Assembly (NCBI GenBank): GCA_910577825.1
Contig: CAJTOK010000022.1
Coordinates: 1 to 52,021, forward strand
Direction: 5' to 3'
Length of the DNA: 52,021 nt
Source: an uncultured Lachnospiraceae bacterium
GTDB taxonomy: Bacteria > Bacillota > Clostridia > Lachnospirales > Lachnospiraceae
Notes under the pieces: model-generated
Told to the model about the DNA's origin: nothing
Seen by the model: only the letters and a program-made list of their open reading frames with translations
Database searches by the model: none
Made by a program: the position numbers and the translations under genes
Shown here: piece by piece, positions 42,076 through 50,165 of the stretch
Layout of the letters: every line of letters starts with the position of its first letter
How positions within the stretch are numbered: the stretch's first letter is position 1

Positions 42076-42441
42076 ATGAATAGTATAAGCAGTGATGTAA
42101 TACGCGGCTATAATGATACTATAATACTATTCCTTCTTCTCCAGCACCCTTCCTATGGATATGAAATATCCAAGCAAATAAAGACACTGACAGAGGAAAA
42201 ATACATCATTAAGGAAACAACCCTTTATTCAGCTTTTACCCGTATGGAAAAGAACGGATATATTGAATCCTTTTCTTCTGATAAAGAAGGGAGCGGGAAA
42301 CGCAGGACTTATTACCGTATTACAGATTCTGGACGCCAGTATTATAAAGACAAATGTTCTGAATGGAACCTGACCAAAGAAGTGATTGAAAATTTTATTT
42401 TAAAGGAGGACAATTATGGAAGCAATCAGGAATTATCTTGA
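42076..42441 (+). CDS. PadR-family transcriptional regulator
   Basis: Encodes 121 residues. The winged helix of the PadR type covers about 10-95: DTIILFLLLQHPSYGYEISKQIKTLTEEKYIIKETTLYSAFTRMEKNGYIES in outline, followed by the wing (GSGKRRTYYRITDSGRQYYKDK). The C-terminal part is short, as in the PadR-s1 subgroup. AAGGAG precedes ATG 42076. The operator array immediately upstream suggests autorepression. The stop overlaps the next gene by 26 bases. PadR-DUF1700-DUF4097 is a recurrent Firmicute module thought to respond to envelope stress. Confidence 0.92.
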   Translation: MNSISSDVIRGYNDTIILFLLLQHPSYGYEISKQIKTLTEEKYIIKETTLYSAFTRMEKNGYIESFSSDKEGSGKRRTYYRITDSGRQYYKDKCSEWNLTKEVIENFILKEDNYGSNQELS

Positions 42442-43396
42442 AACAATGTTTGCCAACCTTCCAAACACACCGGAAGTCCTGCGTGCTAAGAATGAATTAT
42501 GGCAGATGATGGAGGATAAATATAATGAACTTATAGCAGAAGGCAAAAGTGATAATGAAGCTGTAGGAACTGTTATTGCAGAGTTTGGCAATCTTGATGA
42601 AATTTCAGAAGACCTCGGGATATGGAATGTAGTCAGTAAGACACAAGATATTACCAGGCGCAAGGTTACTATAGATGAAGTAAAAAGATACCTTCACGAA
42701 AGTTCAAATTACGCATATAAACTTGCATTAGGTGTATTTTTATGTATAATCAGCCCTATAGGTGCAATTATAGGTGATGCTGCAAATATAACTGATGCAC
42801 TGGGAATACTTTTTCTTATGTCTTTTATTGCAGCAGCTGTAGTTTTATTTGTACATTCATCTATCACAATAAATAAATGGGATTTTCTCCAACATGAACT
42901 TTGCACTATTGATTTTGCAACTACTAATTATGTTAATGACCAGAAAGAAAGATACAGTTCAACATATGCACTTCTTATGACTGTAGGAATTGTACTATGT
43001 GTGGTAAGCTTTGTGCCTGCTGCAGTAATTGATGAACTTGATTTGTCATTTTACGGGTTTGACATGGATGATATGTCAGGCATAATATTGCTGGCGCTGG
43101 TTGCAACTGGTGTATTTATGATTATATTAGCATACACAATAAATAATACTTATGTAAATCTTTTAAAATTAAACAACGCATCTACTGTAAGTGGTAACTA
43201 TGTATCATCACAGCACCCGGAAAACAAGTATATATCACCAGCTGCGGCAACATTTATGTCTGTATACTGGCAGACAGTAACATGTGTATACCTTATGTGG
43301 AGTTTCCTGACATTTAACTGGCATTATACATGGATTATCTGGCCAATAGCCGGGATAATAAATGGTGTTTTAAACAGTACATTAAAGAAACAATAG
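42416..43396 (+). CDS. Membrane protein with permease-prefix/DUF1700-like N-terminus
   Basis: Encodes 326 residues. The N-terminal about 65 residues are the soluble helical domain found before permeases and in DUF1700 proteins (YLETMFANLPNTPEVLRAKNELWQMMEDKYNELIAEGKSDNEAV in outline, then AEFGNLDEISEDLG). Six or so transmembrane segments follow, near 102-122, 128-150, 180-202, 212-238, 280-300 and 303-320. It overlaps padR by 26 bases and is followed after 11 bases by the DUF4097 gene. Its molecular function is unknown; the module context suggests envelope-stress sensing or transport. Confidence 0.82.
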   Translation: MEAIRNYLETMFANLPNTPEVLRAKNELWQMMEDKYNELIAEGKSDNEAVGTVIAEFGNLDEISEDLGIWNVVSKTQDITRRKVTIDEVKRYLHESSNYAYKLALGVFLCIISPIGAIIGDAANITDALGILFLMSFIAAAVVLFVHSSITINKWDFLQHELCTIDFATTNYVNDQKERYSSTYALLMTVGIVLCVVSFVPAAVIDELDLSFYGFDMDDMSGIILLALVATGVFMIILAYTINNTYVNLLKLNNASTVSGNYVSSQHPENKYISPAAATFMSVYWQTVTCVYLMWSFLTFNWHYTWIIWPIAGIINGVLNSTLKKQ

Positions 43397-43407
43397 GAGG
43401 GATTGCT

Positions 43408-44256
43408 ATGAAAAAGACCATATATCTGGTAATTTTAGCTTTAGTTACCGTTTTTTGTATAATTATAGGTTCAGTTTACCATATATCGGGATGGATTGGC
43501 TTTGGACTTGGAAATATATTTTCTTTTATTTCTGATGATGCAAATAATGGCTCCAGCCATAATAATATAACATATTCTGACGAATTAGACGAATTTAACA
43601 GGATAGAAATTGAATCAGATGCAATGAATATCACTATCAAAGAAGGCAGCTCTTACCATCTTGAATATGACTGTCCAGATTACAGAAAACCTGAATTTGA
43701 AGTAACAGGCAGCAAGTTAAAATTTAAACAGCCCCCGGCTAAAGGCTGGTTCAGGAACCACTATAATGATAAATCCAAAATGACCGTTACAATTCCTTCC
43801 GGGACTGTCATGGACAGCATAGATATTTCAGCTGATGTAGGCAACACATCTGTAAATAATATTAAATGTGACAGTATTTCACTGGAAACTGATGTAGGCA
43901 ATGCAGAAATTAATTCATGTACATTTGAAAAAACAGATATAGAGAGTGATGTAGGCAATATAGAGATAAGCCAGTCAGCACTTGGCAAAACCAGCATTGA
44001 TACAGACACAGGCAATGTAGAACTTGATGGATGTGGTTTTGGAGATGTGGAAATATATAATGATGTTGGCAATGTTACATTAAACAGCAGCAGCACTGAC
44101 CTTTCAAATTACAGGATTAGTTTGTCAACTGACCTTGGTTCAATAAGATATAATGGCGAAAAACAGAAAAAGCACTTCTACCAGGAAGCTTCAGGCGCAT
44201 CAGCATCTTACAGCATAAATATAGAAACAGATATAGGAAAAATAATTTTTGATTAA
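43408..44256 (+). CDS. DUF4097-type beta-helix protein with N-terminal membrane anchor
   Basis: The start is ATG 43408 (AGGAGG 7 bases upstream); 282 residues. A single transmembrane anchor near 5-25 (IYLVILALVTVFCIIIGSVY) is followed by an extracellular beta-solenoid. The solenoid is made of short repeats in which DVGN or DTGN recurs about every 20 residues (ADVGNTSVNNI, TDVGNAEINSC, SDVGNIEISQS, TDTGNVELDGC, NDVGNVTLNSS, TDLGSIRYNGE, TDIGKIIF). That is the DUF4097/DUF2807 adhesin pattern. It is the last gene of the padR operon. Its stop codon lies inside the left copy of the 21-bp repeat at 44252-44272. Confidence 0.88.
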   Translation: MKKTIYLVILALVTVFCIIIGSVYHISGWIGFGLGNIFSFISDDANNGSSHNNITYSDELDEFNRIEIESDAMNITIKEGSSYHLEYDCPDYRKPEFEVTGSKLKFKQPPAKGWFRNHYNDKSKMTVTIPSGTVMDSIDISADVGNTSVNNIKCDSISLETDVGNAEINSCTFEKTDIESDVGNIEISQSALGKTSIDTDTGNVELDGCGFGDVEIYNDVGNVTLNSSSTDLSNYRISLSTDLGSIRYNGEKQKKHFYQEASGASASYSINIETDIGKIIFD

Positions 44257-44272
44257 AGCAGGCAAAACAGGA
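44252..44272. repeat. 21-bp direct repeat, left copy
   Basis: Begins ATTAAAGCAGG and ends AACAGGA; identical over 21 bases to 46342-46362. This copy overlaps the DUF4097 stop codon. Together the two copies bracket the ATPase/TOPRIM-like cassette (spacing 2090 bp). Here it is not followed by the hairpin partner that the right copy has. Confidence 0.85.
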
Positions 44273-44301
44273 ACATTTATTTCTATAACCAGTATATTAT
44301 T

Positions 44302-44346
44302 AAAAATTCCAGGAGGTACAACAGAAAATACCACCTGGGATTTTTT
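44302..44346. terminator. Bidirectional terminator
   Basis: AAAAATTCCAGGAGGTA pairs with TACCACCTGGGATTTTT across a 10-base loop with one mismatch at the base of the GC part. It gives T-runs on both strands and serves the DUF4097 gene from the left and the TOPRIM-like gene from the right. Confidence 0.75.
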
Positions 44347-44406
44347 GCAATTCTCATTGCCTGTATCCTGCTATACTATAGATATTAATTAATAGATATG
44401 TATACA

Positions 44407-45096
44407 TTATTGTTTTTTGCCAGAAATAAAATTATAGAAACTTCTAAACGTTTTTAAATGCTCTGTTGTTTCTATTCTTTCAATTATTCCCCTGAAATAT
44501 GTTTCTGTTGCCACATTATCTGGTTTGCTTTTAGAATATCTTATTTTTTTGTATCTTAATAACTCATGCAAATAATGAAAATGATACTTAGCAGTAGTTT
44601 CACTGCTATATTCTGGTACTGTCATTTCTTCTGGGTCACATTCCCCTGTATTATAATAATCATAATATTTATAAAAATATGATTCTTTATCAACTTGTCC
44701 TATTGGATATAATTCTTTACAGCCTAAAAGCCATGTTTCAAAACAACGGTTACACACTAAAATGGTTATATCAAAATTTATACCACTACTCTGGTAATGG
44801 CTATTAATTTGCTCTTTTACTTTTTGTTTTCTTTCCTCAATATCCAATTCTTCTGCATCCAAAATTACCACTAATTCATCAATTTTCCCTGGATTTAACA
44901 AAATAGTATCTATTGTATCAAAAAGTACCTTGGTAATTAATTGTGTAACTCCTTGCCCACTTTGTAAAATATAATTGTTTTCTTGTACTTCCTGTATATC
45001 AGCAACCCGTTTACAACCAAAATCCATATATTCAAGCCAGCAAGGCAATGTCTTTAAAAAAGATTTTTCATCTTCTAATAAAAGGTAAAAGTTCAT
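44407..45096 (-). CDS. RloB/TOPRIM-like putative nuclease of a two-gene defence system
   Basis: Encodes 229 residues. The layout is that of RloB-type TOPRIM proteins: an N-terminal strand with acidic motif FYLLLEDEKSF (Glu8), a central ELVVILDAEELD (Asp80, Glu82/83), and the typical CNRCFETWLLG at 115-125, which corresponds to N-P-x-F-E-x-W-L-L of RloB. The C-terminal half is helical and basic near the end. The ATG overlaps the stop of the ATPase gene by 4 bases, so the two are translationally coupled. In related systems (AbiL, PARIS, Septu-like) the TOPRIM or nuclease subunit attacks nucleic acid when the ATPase senses a phage. The sequence is divergent, so I cannot name the subtype. Confidence 0.7.
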   Translation of the reverse strand: MNFYLLLEDEKSFLKTLPCWLEYMDFGCKRVADIQEVQENNYILQSGQGVTQLITKVLFDTIDTILLNPGKIDELVVILDAEELDIEERKQKVKEQINSHYQSSGINFDITILVCNRCFETWLLGCKELYPIGQVDKESYFYKYYDYYNTGECDPEEMTVPEYSSETTAKYHFHYLHELLRYKKIRYSKSKPDNVATETYFRGIIERIETTEHLKTFRSFYNFISGKKQ

Positions 45097-46232
45097 AATA
45101 TTTTTCCCTCAAATTCCCATCTGTTAATTAAATTAAAATAGGCATCATGCTGGCTGTTTCCTATTCCATAAGTAATACTGCTGCTGTTTTTTACTATACA
45201 TCCATCCCTGTCAATAATCTTCCACTTATCTTTATCAATAGCATTAACAATTTTAGGATGATGGCTTGTAATAATAAACTGAAGGTCATTACGTTCTGAT
45301 AAAATCAATTCAGAAAGCAAATCAATACAGTTTACCCCTAAGCCATTTTCAAATTCATCAATTAGTACCAGGGAGTTCCTAGGCATTGTAAATAACTCAG
45401 TAATATAATAGATTGTTTTCAACATACCACTTGAAATGTCATCTTGTAACAGCTTTTTTCCATACACCTGGATAGATACCAGATATACTTCCCTTGCAGA
45501 ATCTTCCTCTACATTTATATCTTCAATCTCAATAAATAACTCCTTTACAGCATTAAATATTTTATTATAAATTTCAGAATAGTAATTTTTAGCAATATAA
45601 AGTTTTATTGCTACTGGAAAATGGCTAAATATCTTAAATTTTACCTGCTTTTCACTATTTATTATATCTATTGCTTTAGACTTTAACCAGCTAAAACTTT
45701 TACTGGTAATCCCATCACGGACAGCTGGTTCAGTTTCCACCACATATAATTTATTTATACCTGAAACCAGCTTATCAAAATTTTTATCTTCAGAATATTG
45801 TAAAATTAAACTTTCATCTTTTTTAGGTTGTGGAACTTTATCATAGCCCATTACAGTTACTTCTGTATTTCTTCTTTCAAAAACCACTTCTTTATTCTTT
45901 GTTAGTTTTTCAAATGAAAATCCGTATTTACTTTCACCATTAATTACCAGTTCATTTTCATTTATTTTATTAATTTCATAAAACCATTCATATTCCTCTT
46001 CATCAATTAAAATCCCAATGCCAGCACGGTAAGGGCGTAATATCACATTTTTATGAACAGCCAGATTTAATGAATATCCTGCTACATTAAGAATCTGGGT
46101 TTTACCTGCTCCTGATAAGCCGACTAACAAAGTTATATCATTGTTAAAATAAATCTTTTCAATTTTCAGGCCTGTTTTTAAATTTTCAAATTCAATCCAT
46201 TGTATTTTCACGTAGTTTACTCCTTCATTCAT
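45093..46232 (-). CDS. AAA15/ABC-type ATPase of a two-gene defence system
   Basis: Encodes 379 residues. The N-terminal IQWIEFENLKTGLKIEKIYF and Walker A GLSGAGKT (38-45) are followed by an inserted helical region (about 170-250), the signature-like DDISSGMLKTIYYI, Walker B SLVLIDEFENGL and the switch region FIITSHHPKIV. It is smaller than RloA. It precedes the TOPRIM-like gene with a 4-base overlap. GGAGGG lies 8 bases before ATG 46232; a GTG at 46211 with GGAG upstream is an alternative start. The probable role is sensing phage or DNA damage and controlling the partner nuclease. Confidence 0.8.
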   Translation of the reverse strand: MNEGVNYVKIQWIEFENLKTGLKIEKIYFNNDITLLVGLSGAGKTQILNVAGYSLNLAVHKNVILRPYRAGIGILIDEEEYEWFYEINKINENELVINGESKYGFSFEKLTKNKEVVFERRNTEVTVMGYDKVPQPKKDESLILQYSEDKNFDKLVSGINKLYVVETEPAVRDGITSKSFSWLKSKAIDIINSEKQVKFKIFSHFPVAIKLYIAKNYYSEIYNKIFNAVKELFIEIEDINVEEDSAREVYLVSIQVYGKKLLQDDISSGMLKTIYYITELFTMPRNSLVLIDEFENGLGVNCIDLLSELILSERNDLQFIITSHHPKIVNAIDKDKWKIIDRDGCIVKNSSSITYGIGNSQHDAYFNLINRWEFEGKIL

Positions 46233-46341
46233 AGCAAATTCCCTCCATTGTATATAATATTATCCAGATAACAGGGGAAAATGCCATTTATTTCCTTAAT
46301 TATAATATCATTGTATATTCCATTATGACATTTGTCAAATT

Positions 46342-46362
46342 ATTAAAGCAGGCAAAACAGGA
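46342..46362. repeat. 21-bp direct repeat, right copy
   Basis: Identical to 44252-44272. In this copy the repeat forms the left arm of a long terminator hairpin (46345-46397), suggesting that this is the original context and that the cassette was inserted next to or within it. Confidence 0.85.
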
Positions 46363-46397
46363 CAGCAATATTACTCTTTGCTGTCCTGTCCTGCTTT
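46345..46397. terminator. Long terminator hairpin between defence cassette and ppa
   Basis: AAAGCAGG plus CAGGACAGCAA pairs with TTGCTGTCCTG plus CCTGCTTT, with a small internal loop (CAAAA versus T) and a 9-base apical loop. TTTGTCAAA and TTTGACAAA flank it and can extend the stem. It lies 47 bases after the ppa stop codon on the minus strand. Confidence 0.7.
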
Positions 46398-46443
46398 GAC
46401 AAATTATAGAGGTGGCTGTTTTCTTAACCACTTATATCACAAA

Positions 46444-46983
46444 TTAAACCTTATTAACAAATTTATTCTTATAGCGTTCTATACATTCCTCAATTACTGC
46501 AACAGCCTCTAATGCACCACTAAACTCATTAACTGCTGTCTTTTTCCCTTCCAGGTCTTTATATACGGAGAAGAAATGGTGTATTTCATCAAATATATGT
46601 TTAGGCAGTTCTGAAAGTTCTGTAAACATCTGGTATGTAGGGTCTGCCCATGGTATTGCGATAATTTTTTCATCTCCTGCCCCGCAGTCTGTCATTTTTA
46701 ATACTCCTATAGGGTAACAGCGTACAAGTGTCAGTGGTTCTAAAGGCTCTGAGCACATAATAAGTACGTCTAAAGGGTCGCCATCATCACCCAGTGTCCT
46801 TGGTATAAAGCCATAATTCATTGGGTAATGGGTAGATGTGTATAGTATCCTGTCTAAAATAATTAACCCTGTTTCTTTATCTAATTCATATTTTTTCTTG
46901 CTTCCTTTGGAGATTTCAACAACAGATATAAAGTCTGTTGGAAAAATCCTTTCTTCACTAATATCATGCCAGATACTTCCCAT
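46444..46983 (-). CDS. ppa: Inorganic pyrophosphatase, family I
   Basis: Encodes 179 residues, the standard length. The family signature DGDPLDVLI lies near 66-74, and KKKYELDKETGLIILDRILYTSTHYPMNYGFIP in outline carries the conserved Lys, Glu and Arg and the YPxNYGFIP motif. GAGDEKIIAIPWADP contains further metal-binding Asp residues. It hydrolyses pyrophosphate in the cytoplasm. AAAGGTGAG precedes the ATG. It stands alone between the defence cassette and the PTS operon. Confidence 0.95.
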   Translation of the reverse strand: MGSIWHDISEERIFPTDFISVVEISKGSKKKYELDKETGLIILDRILYTSTHYPMNYGFIPRTLGDDGDPLDVLIMCSEPLEPLTLVRCYPIGVLKMTDCGAGDEKIIAIPWADPTYQMFTELSELPKHIFDEIHHFFSVYKDLEGKKTAVNEFSGALEAVAVIEECIERYKNKFVNKV

Positions 46984-47052
46984 TATCTCACCTTTTTCTA
47001 TAATACAGAATTTTTATTATAAGCTGCTATTAATATTATATCCTTTTTGCAT

Positions 47053-48207
47053 TTAATTAAGCTTTATATCACGTATATTTTTTCTTGTTGGCAGTACAAA
47101 TGCTGGTGATACTGATAATTCATCTATTCCCATTTCAACAAAGGTTTTTGTTAATCCAGGGTCAGCGCCAAGCTCGCCGCATATGCCTACCCAGCAGCCA
47201 TGTTTATGCCCGTTTTCAATGGTCATCTGTATCATGCGCAGTATTGCAGGATGGTGGGCATCATAGATATTGTCAAGTTTCATATTCTGCCTGTCAATGG
47301 CAAGTGTATATTGTGTCAGGTCATTAGTCCCTATACTGAAGAAATCCACCTCGGGCGCAAGCAGGTCACTAATCATTACTGCTGCCGGGGTTTCAATCAT
47401 AATGCCAAGTTCGGTTTCACCGTATGGAATCTCCTGCCCGTCAAGCTCTTTTTTAACTTCATTGACAATTTCTTTAATCTGTTTAACTTCATTGACAGAT
47501 ATAACCATTGGGAACATTATTGCAATATTTCCAAATGCGCTTGCCCTTAGTAATGCACGCAGCTGTGTCTTAAAAATATCTGTACGCTCAAGGCATATTC
47601 TTATTGCACGGTATCCCATTGCGGGATTGTCTTCATGCCCAAGGTTAAAATAACCTGCCTGTTTATCTGCACCAATATCAAGCGTCCTTACAATAACTTT
47701 CCTGCCTGCCATATTTTCTGCCACTGTCTTATATGCCATAAACTGGCTTTCTTCACTTGGGTAATCATCTGCTTCAAGATATAAAAACTCACTTCTGAAT
47801 AAGCCTATGCCGGCTGCGTCATTAGCAAGTACACTGGCTACATCTTTAACGCCCCCGATGTTGGCGTAGAGTTTAATTTTCCTGCCATCCTGGGTTATAT
47901 CCTCTTTTCCTTTTAAATCCTGTAGTAATTCCCTGGCTTTAATGTCTTCTTCCTGCTTCTTTTTCAGTGTATTAAATGTGTCTTCATCAGGCTCTATATA
48001 TAAAGTTCCTGTATAGCCATCTACTATTGCAAATTTCCCGTTCCATTCCGGTTTAATGTTTACACCTATAAGTGCCGGGATATTCATGGTTTTTGCAAGT
48101 ATGGCTGTATGTGAGTTTGAAGAACCATGTTCTGTAACAAATGCAAGCAGTTTCTCTTTATCCATCTGGACTGTTTCACTTGGTGCTGTGAATTTCTGCA
48201 TATTCAT
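47053..48207 (-). CDS. N-terminally truncated PTS Enzyme I
   Basis: Encodes 384 residues; full Enzyme I has about 540-575. It opens with MNMQKFTAPSETVQMDKEKL, which corresponds to about residue 150 of normal EI, so the first part of the N-terminal domain, including the HPr-binding helical subdomain, is absent. The phosphorylatable His33 is present in SSNSHTAILAKTMNIPALIG. The PEP-binding barrel is complete: GIGLFRSEFLYLEADD, RTLDIGADKQ, ELGIMIETPAAV, SIGTNDLTQYTLAIDR and the catalytic Cys in VGICGELGAD. The gene overlaps the HAD gene by 4 bases, so the shortened form is translated by coupling. It may accept PEP phosphate but should not dock HPr normally. A regulatory or decaying role is possible. 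Confidence 0.85.
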   Translation of the reverse strand: MNMQKFTAPSETVQMDKEKLLAFVTEHGSSNSHTAILAKTMNIPALIGVNIKPEWNGKFAIVDGYTGTLYIEPDEDTFNTLKKKQEEDIKARELLQDLKGKEDITQDGRKIKLYANIGGVKDVASVLANDAAGIGLFRSEFLYLEADDYPSEESQFMAYKTVAENMAGRKVIVRTLDIGADKQAGYFNLGHEDNPAMGYRAIRICLERTDIFKTQLRALLRASAFGNIAIMFPMVISVNEVKQIKEIVNEVKKELDGQEIPYGETELGIMIETPAAVMISDLLAPEVDFFSIGTNDLTQYTLAIDRQNMKLDNIYDAHHPAILRMIQMTIENGHKHGCWVGICGELGADPGLTKTFVEMGIDELSVSPAFVLPTRKNIRDIKLN

Positions 48208-49019
48208 TCTCCCCTCTCTAAATAATTCTCTATTGCATAAGCAATCCCTGCTTCATTATTTGACTTTGTAACAAAATCTGCTTTATCCTTTAATTCCTTA
48301 ATTGCATTTCCCATTGCTATGCCGGTGCCTGCTGCCTCTATCATTGGAATGTCAAGTTCCTGGTCGCCAAATGCAACAGTTTCTTCTATATTAATTCCAA
48401 GTTTATTACAGATTACAGCCAGTGCCCTGCCCTTTGTTACACCCTTTGGGAATATCTCTATAAAGTCATCTGCAGAACACGCCATATCAATGTCTTCCCA
48501 ATTATGTTCTTTCATTTCACTGTATATTTTCTGGATTTTCTGCGGCTCTGCTGCAACCAGGAGCTTGTTAGGCCTTATATTTTCATATGCCCATTTTCCT
48601 GCCAGTGATGCCACATCAGTAAATACAGGTTCACGCCCGATAACATGTATTTCCCTTTCAACATACTGGTCAGTGCCTGTTACGCACCATGCCCTTCCAC
48701 AGAAAATCCAGAGTGGTATCTTATATTTTTCTGCTATATCTGTATACACGCTTTTCATAGTTTCCAGTGATAAATATTCTGCGCCTATACATTCATCATT
48801 TAATAAAATATATGTTCCCACATTACACGCTTTTATACATTTTACTCCCAGTTCCTTTTCAACAGACTCAACTCCTGCTGGCATTCTTCCAGACGCCAGT
48901 ACAATATGTACTCCTTTAGCTGCCACTTTCCTGATGCTTTCTTTTACCTGCGGAAGAATCCTTTTCTGGTCATCTAGCAGGGTCCCGTCAATATCAATGC
49001 AAATTAATTTATACTTCAT
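48204..49019 (-). CDS. HAD-superfamily (Cof-type) phosphatase
   Basis: The start is ATG 49019 (MKYKLICIDIDGTLL), preceded by GAGGGA at 8 bases and overlapping the upstream gene by 11; 271 residues. Motif I is DIDGTLLDD (Asp nucleophile at 9, acid at 11), motif II is LASGR, motif III is the Lys in VTKGRAL, and motif IV is AFGDQELDIPMIEAAG. The C2-type cap between motifs II and III places it in the Cof/YidA group of sugar-phosphate phosphatases. It sits within a mannose-family PTS operon and may dephosphorylate the imported sugar phosphate. Confidence 0.9.
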   Translation of the reverse strand: MKYKLICIDIDGTLLDDQKRILPQVKESIRKVAAKGVHIVLASGRMPAGVESVEKELGVKCIKACNVGTYILLNDECIGAEYLSLETMKSVYTDIAEKYKIPLWIFCGRAWCVTGTDQYVEREIHVIGREPVFTDVASLAGKWAYENIRPNKLLVAAEPQKIQKIYSEMKEHNWEDIDMACSADDFIEIFPKGVTKGRALAVICNKLGINIEETVAFGDQELDIPMIEAAGTGIAMGNAIKELKDKADFVTKSNNEAGIAYAIENYLERGE

Positions 49020-49305
49020 ATGGCTTTCCCTCTTCCAATATCCTAAGCATCTTCTCAACATTTCTCCTGCCATTCTTTAATCCTGTAATAAGTATGGCAG
49101 CACTGCCAGCTCCCAGCAATATAACAATAACACCAAAAATGGTTAGAAAAATATTTAAATCTGTACCAGCCGCTCCTGCATATGTTAATGCTACGCCAAG
49201 TGTTGAAATGGCAACAGCAATGTTTTTCCATATATTTATTTTTTTGAGGGCTTTTAACTGCATAGCGGCTTCCTGTGACAATAATTTCCTTTCTATACCA
49301 TTCAT
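49009..49305 (-). CDS. Small two-helix membrane protein in the PTS operon
   Basis: Encodes 98 residues with two transmembrane segments near 27-46 and 50-75 (NIAVAISTLGVALTYAG and IFLTIFGVIVILLGAGSAAILITG in outline) and a charged, helical C-terminus (KNGRRNVEKMLRILEEGKPYEV). TAAGGAGG lies before the ATG. It is between the IID gene (22 bases downstream of its stop) and the HAD gene, which it overlaps by 11 bases. It resembles small ManO/YbaN-like accessory proteins only in size; I recognise no family. An accessory role for the transporter is inferred from position. Confidence 0.7.
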   Translation of the reverse strand: MNGIERKLLSQEAAMQLKALKKINIWKNIAVAISTLGVALTYAGAAGTDLNIFLTIFGVIVILLGAGSAAILITGLKNGRRNVEKMLRILEEGKPYEV

Positions 49306-49327
49306 GGTGTTACCTCCTTAAATTAAT

Positions 49328-50164
49328 TTAGTATGCAAGGCCTGGGTCAAAGAATCCAGTTAAAGCCCCTATAAATGCAACTACTACAAGTATAAGCATA
49401 ACTTTAATTGGTGACAGCTGTTTCTTTGCCATAAGATACCAGCATGCAACAATAACTACTGATGTTAATAATCCCGGGAATACAGAATCAAGTTTATCCT
49501 GCAATACAAGATAAGGTTCTTCTGCGCCTTCTTTCTGGAGCTCTAATGAAGTTGTCACGCTGACCCATGTTGCGGATACAGCACCAATAACAATACCGCC
49601 AAGCATTGATATTGATTCCCTGAGTGCCTCACCCTGCGGGCCAACAAGGAAGTCAACTGCCTTGCCGCCGAGCTGGTAGCCCTTAAAGTACATAAACCTC
49701 ATGCCAAAATATGCAAATAAGTTCCAGACAATTATATAAAATATTGCACCCAGTGGTGAACCGCCTGTTGACATACCCATTGCAATACCTAATAAAATCG
49801 GGATAACAGTCCCTACAACAAGTGAATCGCCAATACCTGCTATAGGTCCCATAAGACCTGCACGCAGGCCGTTAATCGTTTCTTCATCTACATCTTCTGC
49901 ACCATTTGCCCTTGCTTCCTCAAGCCCCGCTGTCATGCCTACAATTACTGTGCCTAACTGCGGCTCTGTATTGAAAAATGCAGTATATGTATTCATTGCT
50001 TTTGCTTTATCTTCCTCGTTATCATATAATTCCTCTACTAATGGGAGCATGGAACAAAGATATCCAAATGTCTGCATATGCTCCTGTGAAAAGCATGTCA
50101 GATGCCCGTAATACCAGTTATGGAAAGATTTTGACAACGCTTTTTTAGATAACTTCTTTTCCAT
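49328..50164 (-). CDS. manZ: PTS mannose/fructose/sorbose family IID component
   Basis: The start is set at ATG 50164 (MEKKLSKKALSKSF) with GAGGAGG upstream; 278 residues. IID landmarks are NWYYGHLTCFSQEHMQTFGY near the start, FNTEPQLGTVIVGMTAGLEEARANG, GLRAGLMGPIAGIGDSLVVGTVIPILLGI, and a C-terminal GLLTSVVIVACWYLMAKK with further membrane helices. It forms the membrane part of the transporter together with IIC. The start lies one base from the stop of the IIC gene, as is usual. The gene symbol follows family convention; the true substrate is not known from sequence. Confidence 0.92.
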   Translation of the reverse strand: MEKKLSKKALSKSFHNWYYGHLTCFSQEHMQTFGYLCSMLPLVEELYDNEEDKAKAMNTYTAFFNTEPQLGTVIVGMTAGLEEARANGAEDVDEETINGLRAGLMGPIAGIGDSLVVGTVIPILLGIAMGMSTGGSPLGAIFYIIVWNLFAYFGMRFMYFKGYQLGGKAVDFLVGPQGEALRESISMLGGIVIGAVSATWVSVTTSLELQKEGAEEPYLVLQDKLDSVFPGLLTSVVIVACWYLMAKKQLSPIKVMLILVVVAFIGALTGFFDPGLAY

Positions 50165-50165
50165 A

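Noticed and set aside
48204..49073. Missing Enzyme I N-terminus hidden upstream by a frameshift
   Set aside because: The upstream DNA is fully occupied by an intact HAD phosphatase gene; no EI-like residues are seen in any frame.
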